NCBI RefSeq assembly: GCF_001422735.1
Contig: NZ_LMLZ01000022.1
Span: 186,001 to 250,000 of the forward strand
Length of the DNA: 64,000 bases
Reading direction: 5' to 3'
Source: Acidovorax sp. Leaf78
GTDB taxonomy: Bacteria > Pseudomonadota > Gammaproteobacteria > Burkholderiales > Burkholderiaceae_C
In this document: piece by piece, positions 54,268 to 64,000 of the stretch
How positions within the stretch are numbered: position 1 is the first letter of the stretch
Layout: every line of letters begins with the position of its first letter
Position numbers and translations under genes: made by a program
Notes under the pieces: generated by a model
What the model saw: the letters and a program-made list of their open reading frames with translations, nothing else
What the model was told of the DNA's origin: nothing
Database searches by the model: none

Positions 54268-55392
54268 ATGAAAGTCTGGTTGTTGATCTGGGCACTGCTG
54301 CTGGCCCCCCTGCATGCCGCTGCCCAAGAGGTGTCGAAGGACGAAATCGTCCTCGGCCAGTCGGCGTCCTTCACCGGCAGTTTTGCCAGCCAGGCGGCGG
54401 CGTACCGCGACGGCGCGCTGCTGTACTTCAACGAGGTGAATCGCCGCGGCGGCATCCATGGGCGAAAGATCCGCCTGGTGTCGCTCGACGACCAGTACAA
54501 GCCCGAGCTGGCGGTGGAGAACACCCTCCAGCTCATCGAGCAGCACGGTGCCTTCGCGCTGACCCACTACACCTGGACGCCGGTGGCCCGCGCGGTGATT
54601 CCGGTGGCGACGAAGTACAAAGTGCCCTTCTTTGCGCCGTACACCGGTGCCAGCGACGTGTACCGCTCCAGCAGCCCCATGGTCTTCACCGTGCGCGCGA
54701 GCTTTCATGCCGAGCTGGAGGCGATCATCCGGCACGTCACCACCCTGGGTATCCGCAGGATTGCGTTCGTGCGCTACACCAGCAAGACGGGCGACGAGCT
54801 GCTCGCCGAGCTGGAGCCCCTGCTGAAAAAATACGGCGCCACCCTGGTGGGCACCGGAAGCATGGCCAACAACTCTGCCCAGCCGAAAGAAGCGATACGG
54901 CAGCTAGCGCCCGTCGAGGCCCAGGCCGTGCTGCTGGGCGTGTCCGGCACCGACGCCGTGGCCTTCATCCAAGGCTACGAGGCCGCCACCGGCCGCAAGG
55001 CGCAGTACTACGCCCGTAGCCTGGTCGGCGCACGGCAACTGGCGCAGGAGCTGGGCGACCAGGCTTTCGGCATCTCGGTCACCCAGCTGGTGCCCAACCC
55101 GTTCAAACAGGTGGTGGAGGTGAGCAAGGAGTACAACCGGCTGCTCAAGAGCAGCGGGGCCGGCGCCCAGCCCGACTACATCTCGCTGGAGGGCTTCATC
55201 GCCGCGAAGGTGTTCTGCGAAGCGCTGAAGCGCACCGGCCCGGCACCGACGCGCGCGGGCTTTTTGCAGACGCTGTCGCAGATGAAGGTGGATGTGGGCG
55301 GGTTCGAAGTGACCTTCAGCCCCGGCAACCACAACGGCTCCGACTTCGTGGACATGACCATGATCGGGCGCCAGGGCAGGCCGATCAACTGA
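54268..55392 (+). CDS. ABC transporter substrate-binding protein (branched-chain amino acid type)
   Basis: A 374-residue Peripla_BP_6 protein. The start at 54268 (MKVWLLIWALLLAPLHAAAQ) has an AAGGA ribosome site and a signal peptide. The mature part shows DEIVLGQSASFTGSFASQAA, ALLYFNEVNRRGGIHGRKIR and VPFFAPYTGASDVYR, standard for LivJ-type binders of amino acids, amides or aromatics. No permease or ATPase gene is adjacent. Confidence 0.9.
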   Translation: MKVWLLIWALLLAPLHAAAQEVSKDEIVLGQSASFTGSFASQAAAYRDGALLYFNEVNRRGGIHGRKIRLVSLDDQYKPELAVENTLQLIEQHGAFALTHYTWTPVARAVIPVATKYKVPFFAPYTGASDVYRSSSPMVFTVRASFHAELEAIIRHVTTLGIRRIAFVRYTSKTGDELLAELEPLLKKYGATLVGTGSMANNSAQPKEAIRQLAPVEAQAVLLGVSGTDAVAFIQGYEAATGRKAQYYARSLVGARQLAQELGDQAFGISVTQLVPNPFKQVVEVSKEYNRLLKSSGAGAQPDYISLEGFIAAKVFCEALKRTGPAPTRAGFLQTLSQMKVDVGGFEVTFSPGNHNGSDFVDMTMIGRQGRPIN

Positions 55393-55483
55393 CCGGGGGA
55401 CGGGGGCAGGTTGCGCCGCCACGACGGCACGACGGCACGCCCAATCCAACATCAAACAATGGGTCAGTGCAATCGGTAGCGGG

Positions 55484-56434
55484 CTATCTTCTCTGGAGCC
55501 TGGGCCCTAGCACCACACAGGCAAGCGCTCCCACGATCAGCGCAATGCCTGCCCACTGCCAGGGCGCCACGCCTTCGCCCAGCAGCAGCATCCCCGCGGT
55601 GAGCCCGACCACCGGCACCGCCAGGCTGAACGGCGCTACGCGGTTGGCAGGGTAGCGCTGCAGCAGGTTCGTCCACAGCGCATTGCCCACGGTGTTGGCC
55701 GCCCAGCCCAGGTAAGCGACGGCAGCCCAGCCCGACAGCGGCACGCTGGCGAGGGTGTCCCACTGCAGCCAGCGCGCGGCGTCGGGGTCGAACACCGCCG
55801 ACAGGGCGATGAACGGCACGATGGGTACCACGCTGCTCCAGATCACGAAGGCCAGTGGGTCGTAACCCGGGCTCGCGTTCTGCGCCAGCCGCGCCACGAT
55901 GTGCGATGCGGCCCACATCGCAGCAGCACACAGCGTCAGCAACAGGCCTGCCAATGTGGTGGCCTGCGCGGCGCTGACTACGGTGCCGTGACCGAGGTGG
56001 TTCATCGCAAAACACGCCAGGCCCAGCGCCGCCAGCGCCAATCCCCACAGCAGCGGACGCCCCGGCTTCTCGCGCAGCAGCGCAAATGCGAACAAGGCCG
56101 TGAAGAACACCTGGGTCTGCAGCAGCACGCTGGCCAAGCTGGCCGTCATGCCCGTCTTCATCGCAATGAACAAGAACCCGAATTGCCCCACGCCCTGGAA
56201 TAGACCGAACCACACCACCCAGCGCCAGTGCACGCGCGGCGGCCGGATCGTCAGCAACAGCGGCAGCGCCGCAAACACATAGCGCGCCACACCCAGCTGA
56301 AAGGGGCTGAAGCTGCGCAGCCCCCATTTCATGGCCACGAAGTTCACGCCCCACAACACCACCACGACCAGCGCGATGAGCAGGTCTCGCGCCCGCAGCG
56401 GCGGCGCCCCCTGCGCCGTGCCGTGCCCCGTCAC
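55484..56434 (-). CDS. EamA-family (DMT) transporter
   Basis: A 316-residue exporter with ten membrane helices in two EamA repeats (LLIALVVVVLWGVNFVAMKW ; TLAGLLLTLCAAAMWAASHI). The start is GTG at 56434, inside the stop of the thioesterase gene (GTGA), so the two are translationally coupled. It resembles exporters of the YedA/EamA group, which release cysteine-pathway metabolites or other amino-acid derivatives; the substrate is not determined. Confidence 0.88.
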   Translation of the reverse strand: MTGHGTAQGAPPLRARDLLIALVVVVLWGVNFVAMKWGLRSFSPFQLGVARYVFAALPLLLTIRPPRVHWRWVVWFGLFQGVGQFGFLFIAMKTGMTASLASVLLQTQVFFTALFAFALLREKPGRPLLWGLALAALGLACFAMNHLGHGTVVSAAQATTLAGLLLTLCAAAMWAASHIVARLAQNASPGYDPLAFVIWSSVVPIVPFIALSAVFDPDAARWLQWDTLASVPLSGWAAVAYLGWAANTVGNALWTNLLQRYPANRVAPFSLAVPVVGLTAGMLLLGEGVAPWQWAGIALIVGALACVVLGPRLQRR

Positions 56435-56871
56435 TGCGCGCTGCGGGCCGCGTCGATGTGGGCCTGCACGCGCTGCGCCAGCGCGATATCGCCGGGGGTC
56501 TCGGGGCTCCATTTGTCGATGGTGCGGGGCTGCTCGTCGGAGTCCACCGCTGTGTAGACCGCCACGCAGTGCAGCACCTCGTGCTGCGGCTCGCCGTGAA
56601 GGCCGCCGCTGCGCACCTCCACCGCCAGCTGCATGGCCGTGTCCGTGGTCGCCGCCAGGCGGGCATGCACTTCGACCAGGTCTCCGGGCCGGATGGGGTG
56701 CATGAACTGCGCGCCGCCGACGAACTCGGTGATGCACGGCCCCTTGGCCCAGGCGCTGGCGCAGGCAAAGCCGGCTTCATCCACCCAGCGCAGCACGGTC
56801 CCGCCGGGCACGCGGCCGGCCTGCGGCAGGGTGCTTTGGGACGCCAGGAAACGCAGGGTGATCGATTGCAT
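56431..56871 (-). CDS. Acyl-CoA thioesterase, hotdog fold
   Basis: A 146-residue protein of the YciA/acyl-CoA thioesterase branch. Motifs include GGTVLRWVDEAGFACASAWA, the loop HPIRPGDLVEVHARLAATTD and TIDKWSPETPGDI at the end. It would hydrolyse acyl-CoA to free acid. The start is the ATG at 56871. It overlaps the downstream transporter gene. Confidence 0.85.
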   Translation of the reverse strand: MQSITLRFLASQSTLPQAGRVPGGTVLRWVDEAGFACASAWAKGPCITEFVGGAQFMHPIRPGDLVEVHARLAATTDTAMQLAVEVRSGGLHGEPQHEVLHCVAVYTAVDSDEQPRTIDKWSPETPGDIALAQRVQAHIDAARSAQ

Positions 56872-57019
56872 GCGGGTGCTCCATCAAAACGGTGCAGGGG
56901 GTATGAAGCCATTATCACCAGCCACCCGGCGCGCTGCAGGGGGCGCCGCGTCAGTGCAGCCCGCGCGCGAACGTAGGTGCAGCGCCGGTGGTGCGCAGGC
57001 CCGGGGCCGGCGCCACAGC

Positions 57020-57061
57020 TTGACCTGAGTCAACACCCTGCAGGCCGCACTTGCCTACATT
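57020..57061 (+). promoter_or_regulatory. FNR/DNR-type box and -10 element before the chemoreceptor gene
   Basis: TTGACCTGAGTCAA at 57020-57033 is a perfect TTGAC-N4-GTCAA dyad centred at 57026.5. A TACATT at 57056-57061 gives a start near 57068, so the dyad centre is at -41.5, the class II position for FNR-type activators. The ATG is 97 bp further on. The match of box and spacing is seen directly; which regulator binds is inferred. Confidence 0.65.
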
Positions 57062-57164
57062 GCGTAGCAACCCTGCGGCCCCGGCCTGCCGCGCCGCCCA
57101 CCGGCGATGGCCGACCACGCCAGAGCCGGTTTTCACCTTGCACGCCCCGGCGTGCCGCCCTGCC

Positions 57165-59150
57165 ATGTCACTGCTTCACCGACTGAACCTGCTCGAAAAA
57201 TTCCTGATCCTCGGAACCCTCGGGCTGATGATGAGCGCGCTGCCCACGTATGTCTATGTGGCCGACGCACTGCGCGGCATCGGCCACGCCCGGCAGGAGG
57301 CCCGCGGCGTGCCGCCTGCGCAGGCCGTCACGCGGCTGGTGCAGGCGGTGCAGGTGCACCGGGGCCTGTCGGCCGGCATGCTGGGCGGCGACGAGTCGCT
57401 GGCGGCACGCCGCCCCGCTGCGCGCGAGGCGGTCGAGGCCGCACTGCGCGACGTGACCGAGCGCTTTGCCAGCGCACAGGTGCCCGCGGCCCAGGCTGCG
57501 GCCTGGAGGGACGCACAGCAGGCCTGGCGCACGCTGGAGCAGGCGGTGGCCGCGCGCGGCATCGAGCTGGCGCAGAGCACGGCGCAGCACACGCAGCTCA
57601 TCGGCACGCTGCTGCAGCTGAGCGCGTCGCTGGTGCACGCCTACGGCCTGCAGATCGATCCCGAAGCGCCCACGCATGCGCTCATCCAGTCGTCGCTGAT
57701 CCAGGCGCCGCTGCTCGGCGAGAAGCTGGGCCTGCTGCGCGCGCAGGGCGCGGGCGCGCTCGGCCGCGGCCAGCTCAGCCCCGAGGCCAAGGGCCAGATG
57801 CTGGTGCTGCAGCAGCGCGTGGGCGAACTGCAGGGCGACACCTTCGGCGGGCTGGACCGCGCGCTGCAAGGCGATGCAGAGCTTCGGCAGGCCCTGGGCA
57901 GCGGCACGCAGGACATCCAGGCGCAGATCCAGCAATCGCTGCAGCTGGCCGAGCGCGAGGTGATCAACGCGCCCGAACTCAAGATGGCCTCCAAGGACTA
58001 CTTCGACGCGCTCACCCGCACCATCGATGCGCTCAACACACTCAACACGCAGTCGCTGGCCAGCCTCGCCCAGGCGCTGCAGGACCGCGTGGCGCGGCTG
58101 CAGCAAAGCCTGCTGTGGGTGGCGGTGGCGCTGGCGGTGACGCTGTCGGCCACCTGCGCGATGGCCCTGGTGTTCGTGCGCTCGATGACACAGCCCCTGA
58201 AGCAGGCCGTGGGCCTGGCGCGCGCGGTGGCCCAGGGCGACCTGGGCGGCGCGCCCATCGCCCACGGCACGAACGAAGTGGGCCAGCTGCTGCAGGCGCT
58301 CCTGCAGATGCGCACGCAGCTCACCGGGGTGGTGCGCCAGGTGCGCAGCGGCTCCGAAAGCGTGGCCACGGCCAGCGTGCAGATCGCGCAGGGCAACACC
58401 GACCTGTCGGCCCGCACCGAGAGCCAGGCCAGCGCGCTGGAGGAAACCGCGGCGTCCATGGAGCAGCTGAGCTCCACCGTGCGGCAGAACGCCGACAGTG
58501 CGCGCCAGGCCAGCCAGCTGGCCGACAGCGCCAGCACCGTGGCCGTGCAGGGCGGCGAAGTGGTGGCCCAGGTGGTGCACACCATGCAGGGCATCAACGC
58601 GTCGTCGCAGAAGATCTCGGACATCATCGGCGTGATCGACTCGATCGCGTTCCAGACCAACATCCTGGCACTCAACGCCGCGGTGGAAGCAGCGCGAGCA
58701 GGCGAGCAGGGCCGTGGCTTTGCCGTGGTGGCCAGCGAAGTGCGCAGCCTGGCCGGCCGCAGTGCCGGGGCCGCCCGCGAGATCAAGGCCCTCATCAGCG
58801 CCAGTGTGGAGCGCGTGGAGCACGGCACCGCCCTGGTGGACCGCGCGGGCAGCACGATGAACGAGGTGGTCCACGCCATCCGCCGCGTGACGGACATCGT
58901 GGGCGAGATCAGCACCGCCAGCCACGAACAGTCCCTGGGCGTGGCCCAGGTGGGCGAGGCCGTGACGCAGATGGACCAGGTTACGCAGCAGAACGCCGCG
59001 CTGGTCGAAGAAATGGCCGCGGCCGCCGGCAGCCTGCAGCTACAAGCCGAAGACCTGGTACAGGTGGTGTCGGTTTTCAGATTGGGCGACGAAGGCAACG
59101 CGCACCTGCCGGCCACCGCGCCTGCATCTCAATTGCTGCAAATTCGATAG
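57165..59150 (+). CDS. Methyl-accepting chemotaxis protein with NIT-like sensor region
   Basis: A 661-residue chemoreceptor. The start at 57165 ([20 protein letters not shown]) puts TM1 at residues 10-30; the open frame begins at 57051. A large extracytoplasmic region of about 280 residues begins with [20 protein letters not shown], which resembles the NIT nitrate/nitrite-sensing module. TM2 ([20 protein letters not shown]) leads to a HAMP domain and a signalling domain with the highly conserved hairpin ([40 protein letters not shown]). It lacks a C-terminal CheR-binding pentapeptide. The last residues (SQLLQIR) come from a dispersed repeat. Confidence 0.92.
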   Translation: MSLLHRLNLLEKFLILGTLGLMMSALPTYVYVADALRGIGHARQEARGVPPAQAVTRLVQAVQVHRGLSAGMLGGDESLAARRPAAREAVEAALRDVTERFASAQVPAAQAAAWRDAQQAWRTLEQAVAARGIELAQSTAQHTQLIGTLLQLSASLVHAYGLQIDPEAPTHALIQSSLIQAPLLGEKLGLLRAQGAGALGRGQLSPEAKGQMLVLQQRVGELQGDTFGGLDRALQGDAELRQALGSGTQDIQAQIQQSLQLAEREVINAPELKMASKDYFDALTRTIDALNTLNTQSLASLAQALQDRVARLQQSLLWVAVALAVTLSATCAMALVFVRSMTQPLKQAVGLARAVAQGDLGGAPIAHGTNEVGQLLQALLQMRTQLTGVVRQVRSGSESVATASVQIAQGNTDLSARTESQASALEETAASMEQLSSTVRQNADSARQASQLADSASTVAVQGGEVVAQVVHTMQGINASSQKISDIIGVIDSIAFQTNILALNAAVEAARAGEQGRGFAVVASEVRSLAGRSAGAAREIKALISASVERVEHGTALVDRAGSTMNEVVHAIRRVTDIVGEISTASHEQSLGVAQVGEAVTQMDQVTQQNAALVEEMAAAAGSLQLQAEDLVQVVSVFRLGDEGNAHLPATAPASQLLQIR

Positions 59151-59197
59151 CTGCCAGCGCTTCATGGACAGGCGTTAGAGGCCGATTTACCTCAAAA
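59131..59197 (+). repeat. Dispersed ~55-bp repeat, copy 7 (overlaps chemoreceptor end)
   Basis: AATTGCTGCAAATTCGATAG, CTGCCAGCGCTTCATGGACA, GGCGTTAGAGGCCGATTTAC, CTCAAAA. The TAG of the chemoreceptor gene is the GATAG of the element, so the element supplies the stop codon. Confidence 0.75.
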
Positions 59198-59206
59198 TCC
59201 GCCCCC

Positions 59207-59587
59207 TCAACCGCCCGCCACGCCGCGCTCGATGCCTAGCGCGGCCAGCTCCGCATCGCTGAACACCCGCGACCGCGTGTGAAACGCCTTGCCCTCGGGC
59301 CCCTCCAGCGAAAAGGTGCCGCCGGTGCCCTCGATCACGTCGATGATGAGCTGCGTGTGCTTCCAGGTCTCGTACTGCGCGCGGCCGATGTAGAACGGGC
59401 AGCCGCCGATGTCGCCCAGGTACACATCGCCCGCGCCCATCGTGATCTCACCGGGCAGATAGCAGTTGGCCGCGCTGTTGTCACAGCAGCCGCCCGACTG
59501 GTGGAACATCAGGGCAGGCCCGTGCTTGGCTTGCAGAAAGGCCACCAGCTCCAGCGCAGCGGGGGTGGCGATGACTTTGTCGACCAT
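59207..59587 (-). CDS. DUF779 protein
   Basis: A 126-residue protein matching DUF779, which is commonly encoded next to acetaldehyde-type dehydrogenases, as here. The start at 59587 (MVDKVIATPAALELVAFLQA) has an AGGAG ribosome site. A cysteine-rich stretch (MFHQSGGCCDNSAANCYLPG) and a second cysteine (DIGGCPFYIG) could bind a metal. Its biochemical role is unknown. It lies 298 bp downstream of the dehydrogenase on the same strand, separated by a long palindrome. Confidence 0.88.
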   Translation of the reverse strand: MVDKVIATPAALELVAFLQAKHGPALMFHQSGGCCDNSAANCYLPGEITMGAGDVYLGDIGGCPFYIGRAQYETWKHTQLIIDVIEGTGGTFSLEGPEGKAFHTRSRVFSDAELAALGIERGVAGG

Positions 59588-59717
59588 GGGTGTCTCCTGA
59601 TTCACAAGCATCAATGGCAGTGATCCGGCCCGCTGGAACAGCGGACCGGCAGCAGCGCCTCCAGCGGTTCACAAACCGTTCCTGGCTAGGGATCCTCTGC
59701 ACGGATCGAGCTGCCAA

Positions 59718-59825
59718 GTGTGCGCTGCGGATCGGGATGGCGTGCAAGGCGCAAAACGCAGCAATAGCCGTAGCTATTGCGAGTATTTGCAACGCCGCAG
59801 GCCGCCCGAGACCGCAGATGCACAC
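59718..59825. repeat. Long imperfect palindrome (108 bp) between dehydrogenase and DUF779 genes
   Basis: The core is GCAATAGC/GCTATTGC around CGTA (59761-59780). Outward the two arms still pair over about 45 bases with a few mismatches and bulges: TTTGC, GCA..GCC, CCCGA, CCGCAG and CACAC occur in the same order on both. The transcript of the minus-strand operon would form a very stable stem-loop here. Confidence 0.75.
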
Positions 59826-59885
59826 GGCGCGATGATTCGAGACGAAGCAACGACGCCAGGGACGGTTTTTGGACCGCCACCCCCC

Positions 59886-61409
59886 TCAGAAAAAGCCGAG
59901 CTTGTTTTCCGAGTAGCTGACCAGCAGGTTCTTGGTTTGCTGATAGTGGTCCAGCATCATCTTGTGCGTCTCGCGCCCGATGCCCGACTCCTTGTAGCCG
60001 CCGAACGCCGCGTGCGCCGGGTACGCGTGGTAGCAGTTGGTCCACACGCGCCCGGCCTTGATCGCGCGGCCCATGCGGTAAGCCACGTTGCCGTTGCGGC
60101 TCCACACGCCGGCGCCCAGGCCGTAGAGCGTGTCGTTGGCGATCGCCAGGGCTTCGGCCTCGTCCTTGAAGGTGGTCACGGCCAGCACGGGGCCGAAGAT
60201 TTCCTCCTGGAAGATGCGCATCTTGTTGTGGCCCTTGAACAGCGTGGGCTGCACGTAGTAACCGCCTTCCAGGTCGCCGCCCAGGTGGGCCTGGCCGCCA
60301 CCGGCCAGCACCTCGGCGCCTTCCTGCTTGCCCAGGTCCAGGTACGACAGGATCTTGGTGAGCTGCTCCTTGCTGGCCTGCGCACCCATCATGCTGTCGG
60401 TGTCGAGCGGGTTGGCGTGCTGGATGGCCGCCACGCGTTTGAGCACACGCTCCATGAACTTGTCGTAGATGCTTTCCTGGATCAGCGCACGCGATGGGCA
60501 GGTGCAGACCTCGCCCTGGTTGAACGCGAACAGCACCAGGCCTTCGATGGCCTTGTCCAGGAAGGCGTCGTCCTTGTCCATGATGTCGGCGAAGAACACA
60601 TTGGGGCTCTTGCCGCCCAGCTCCAGCGTGGCGGGGATGAGGTTGTTGGCAGCGGCCTGCGCGATCACGCGGCCGGTGCTGGTGGAGCCGGTGAACGCGA
60701 TCTTGGCGATGCGCTTGCTGGTGGCCAGCGGCATGCCCGCCTCGCGCCCGTAGCCGTTGACGATGTTGAGCACGCCCGGCGGCAGCAGGTCGGCGATCAG
60801 CCCGGCCAGGATCAAAATGGAAATCGGCGTGGACTCCGCGGGCTTGAGCACCACGCAGTTGCCCGCACCAATCGCGGGGGCCAGCTTCCACGCGGCCATC
60901 AGGATGGGGAAGTTCCACGGGATGATCTGGCCCACCACGCCCAGCGGCTCCTGGATGTGGTACGCCACGGTGTTCTCGTCGATGTTGCTCAAGGCCCCTT
61001 CCTGCGCGCGCACGCAGCCCGCGAAGTAGCGGAAGTGGTCCACGGTGAGCGGGATGTCGGCGTTCAGCGTCTCGCGGATGGCCTTGCCGTTGTCCACGGT
61101 TTCGGCATAGGCCAGCAGCTCCAGGTTCTGCTCGATGCGGTCGGCGATTTTCAGCAGGATGTTGCTGCGCGTGGCCGCGTCCGTCTTGCCCCAGGCATCG
61201 GCAGCGGCGTGGGCGGCGTCCAGCGCCAGCTCGATGTCTTCGGCGGTGGAGCGCGCGGCCTGGGTGTAGACCTTGCCGTTCACCGGCGAGATCACGTCGA
61301 AGTACTGGCCCTTGACCGGGGCCACGAACTGGCCGCCGATGAAGTTGTCGTACCGGGGTTGGTAGGCGATCTTGGCGCCGGCGGCGCCGGGGGCTGCGTA
61401 AACGGTCAT
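59886..61409 (-). CDS. acoD: Aldehyde dehydrogenase, acetaldehyde type (AcoD/ExaC-like)
   Basis: A 507-residue NAD-dependent aldehyde dehydrogenase, very like AcoD of Cupriavidus and ExaC, which oxidise acetaldehyde from acetoin or ethanol breakdown. The catalytic cysteine is C302 (GEVCTCPSR), with the general-base region [11 protein letters not shown] and [18 protein letters not shown]. The C-terminus [20 protein letters not shown] and [13 protein letters not shown] are characteristic. It is divergent from an AcoR-like sigma-54 activator and preceded by a sigma-54-like promoter. The symbol is by similarity; ethanol or another alcohol may be the real source. Confidence 0.9.
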   Translation of the reverse strand: MTVYAAPGAAGAKIAYQPRYDNFIGGQFVAPVKGQYFDVISPVNGKVYTQAARSTAEDIELALDAAHAAADAWGKTDAATRSNILLKIADRIEQNLELLAYAETVDNGKAIRETLNADIPLTVDHFRYFAGCVRAQEGALSNIDENTVAYHIQEPLGVVGQIIPWNFPILMAAWKLAPAIGAGNCVVLKPAESTPISILILAGLIADLLPPGVLNIVNGYGREAGMPLATSKRIAKIAFTGSTSTGRVIAQAAANNLIPATLELGGKSPNVFFADIMDKDDAFLDKAIEGLVLFAFNQGEVCTCPSRALIQESIYDKFMERVLKRVAAIQHANPLDTDSMMGAQASKEQLTKILSYLDLGKQEGAEVLAGGGQAHLGGDLEGGYYVQPTLFKGHNKMRIFQEEIFGPVLAVTTFKDEAEALAIANDTLYGLGAGVWSRNGNVAYRMGRAIKAGRVWTNCYHAYPAHAAFGGYKESGIGRETHKMMLDHYQQTKNLLVSYSENKLGFF

Positions 61410-61480
61410 GTGCGTTGTCTCCAGGGATGTTGTGTGTGGCATCGGCCGGCCGTGCGGGCCGCTCCGATGCACTCCCCTAC

Positions 61481-61496
61481 TCAAGACGCATGCCAG
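61481..61496 (-). promoter_or_regulatory. Sigma-54-like promoter of the aldehyde dehydrogenase gene
   Basis: Read on the minus strand: CTGGCATGCGTCTTGA. This fits the TGGCAY-N5-TTGC pattern with GG at -24 and GA in place of GC at -12. It lies about 70 bp before the start codon. The divergent AcoR-like gene encodes a sigma-54 activator, which supports the call. Confidence 0.6.
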
Positions 61497-61580
61497 CGCC
61501 TGGCACGCGGCGGGCCGTTGATTTCATGGAGATTTTTCTGTCGGAGCACTGTCCGGACCGTCACACCGTGCCCGCCCGCC

Positions 61581-61618
61581 GTGTTCCGCAACGCCACACC
61601 TGTCACGAAATGGAACAC
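61581..61618. promoter_or_regulatory. Candidate upstream activator site pair
   Basis: Perfect seven-base inverted arms GTGTTCC and GGAACAC separated by 24 bp, about 100 bp upstream of the sigma-54-like promoter, the usual place for an enhancer bound by an NtrC-type activator. Binding is inferred. Confidence 0.4.
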
Positions 61619-61716
61619 CCGCACCGCGCGGCAGGCCCGCGCCCTTGCCCCGGCCCGGTGGGGGCGCCATACTGGCCGCAGCGGGTGCACCAGACGCCTG
61701 CACAGGAGACCAGCGC

Positions 61717-63765
<2,049 letters not shown>

Positions 63766-63878
63766 GTGGGGCAGCGGGGCTTGCGGAAGAAGCGGCACCG
63801 GAGACCTGCAAGCGCGGTAGCGCGGCGACCGCCAGCGGGCGCGTGGTGCGGCGGGCCGGGGCGTACTCGGATGCGCTT

Positions 63879-63934
63879 GCAAATAGCTACTGTTTTGATA
63901 GCTGGTTAGGGCTTATCCAACGATGGGCCTACAA
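63879..63934 (+). repeat. Dispersed ~55-bp repeat, copy 8
   Basis: GCAAATAGCTACTGTTTTGA, TAGCTGGTTAGGGCTTATCC, AACGATGGGCCTACAA. It follows the AcoR-like gene by 113 bp. The 235 bp from 63766 to the window end contain nothing else I can support; short minus-strand open frames at the very end could be the 3' end of a gene that continues beyond the window. Confidence 0.7.
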
Positions 63935-64000
63935 CTCGGCATTCTGAACCACCGTGTTGTCGCTCCGTGCACCATCCGGCCGAGTACCGACTTTTCGGTT

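Larger units (their letters stand above)
61410..61716. promoter_or_regulatory. Divergent regulatory region, aldehyde dehydrogenase / AcoR-like activator (307 bp)
   Basis: No gene is seen in it. It contains the sigma-54-like promoter for the dehydrogenase (61481-61496) and a candidate activator-binding pair (61581-61618). A GTCCGGAC palindrome at 61551-61558 could be another site. Confidence 0.5.

Noticed and set aside
61493-61510. TGGCACGCGGCGGGC on the plus strand as a sigma-54 promoter for the AcoR-like gene
   Set aside because: The -24 part fits but there is no TTGC at the right distance.

Overview
The window is high-GC chromosomal DNA with dense, mostly overlapping operons. The gene content (yajC-secD-secF, glnE, dprA/LysM/def/fmt, a Bug-type tricarboxylate binding protein, a DctS/DctR-like pair, a fused indolepyruvate oxidoreductase, DUF1631, DUF2868, DUF2339/DUF3999) and a short dispersed intergenic repeat point to a betaproteobacterium of the Comamonadaceae, probably Acidovorax or a close relative. 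This placement is from recognition of families and repeats, not from a search. I saw no rRNA, tRNA, CRISPR array, prophage or insertion sequence; it reads as core chromosome.

Layout. 1-7.5 kb (minus strand): the start of a degenerate HD-GYP protein cut by the window edge, then a TetR-type regulator, outer-membrane factor, adaptor and permease of an RND efflux pump, with a 22-bp near-perfect palindrome upstream of the regulator. 7.7-10.5 kb: glnE (minus), divergent from yhdP, which runs through overlapping genes into a nitrilase-family amidase and a DctS/DctR-like two-component pair. 18-23.7 kb: an OmpA-like lipoprotein, a tiny membrane protein whose start codon overlaps that of mltA on the other strand, a DUF2868 membrane protein, and a deaminase-only RibD-like enzyme with a small exported protein. 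23.7-30.1 kb (minus): an MFS_3 exporter and a DUF3999/DUF2339 envelope pair. 30.5-34.8 kb: an Lrp-type regulator divergent from indolepyruvate:ferredoxin oxidoreductase. 35-40.9 kb: yajC, secD, secF and a DUF1631 protein.

41-50.7 kb: dprA and a LysM protein (minus), then def, a small lipoprotein, fmt, azlC/azlD-type exporter genes, pgk, a lipoprotein plus FlgO-like pair ending in a textbook terminator, and pyrF. 50.8-55.4 kb: a LysR regulator, a Bug-type binding protein, an aspartoacylase-like enzyme and an orphan ABC binding protein. 55.5-59.2 kb: an EamA exporter and hotdog thioesterase (minus), then a chemoreceptor with a NIT-like sensor region preceded by a well-placed FNR/DNR-type box. 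59.2-63.8 kb: DUF779 protein and acetaldehyde-type dehydrogenase (minus), divergent from an AcoR-like sigma-54 activator, with a sigma-54-like promoter in the shared region.

The most unusual material is in the short repeats. One family of about 55 bp occurs at eight places and supplies the last codons of the RND adaptor and the chemoreceptor, and perhaps an internal segment of fmt. A second family lies just upstream of secD and pgk. A long imperfect palindrome separates the dehydrogenase from the DUF779 gene.
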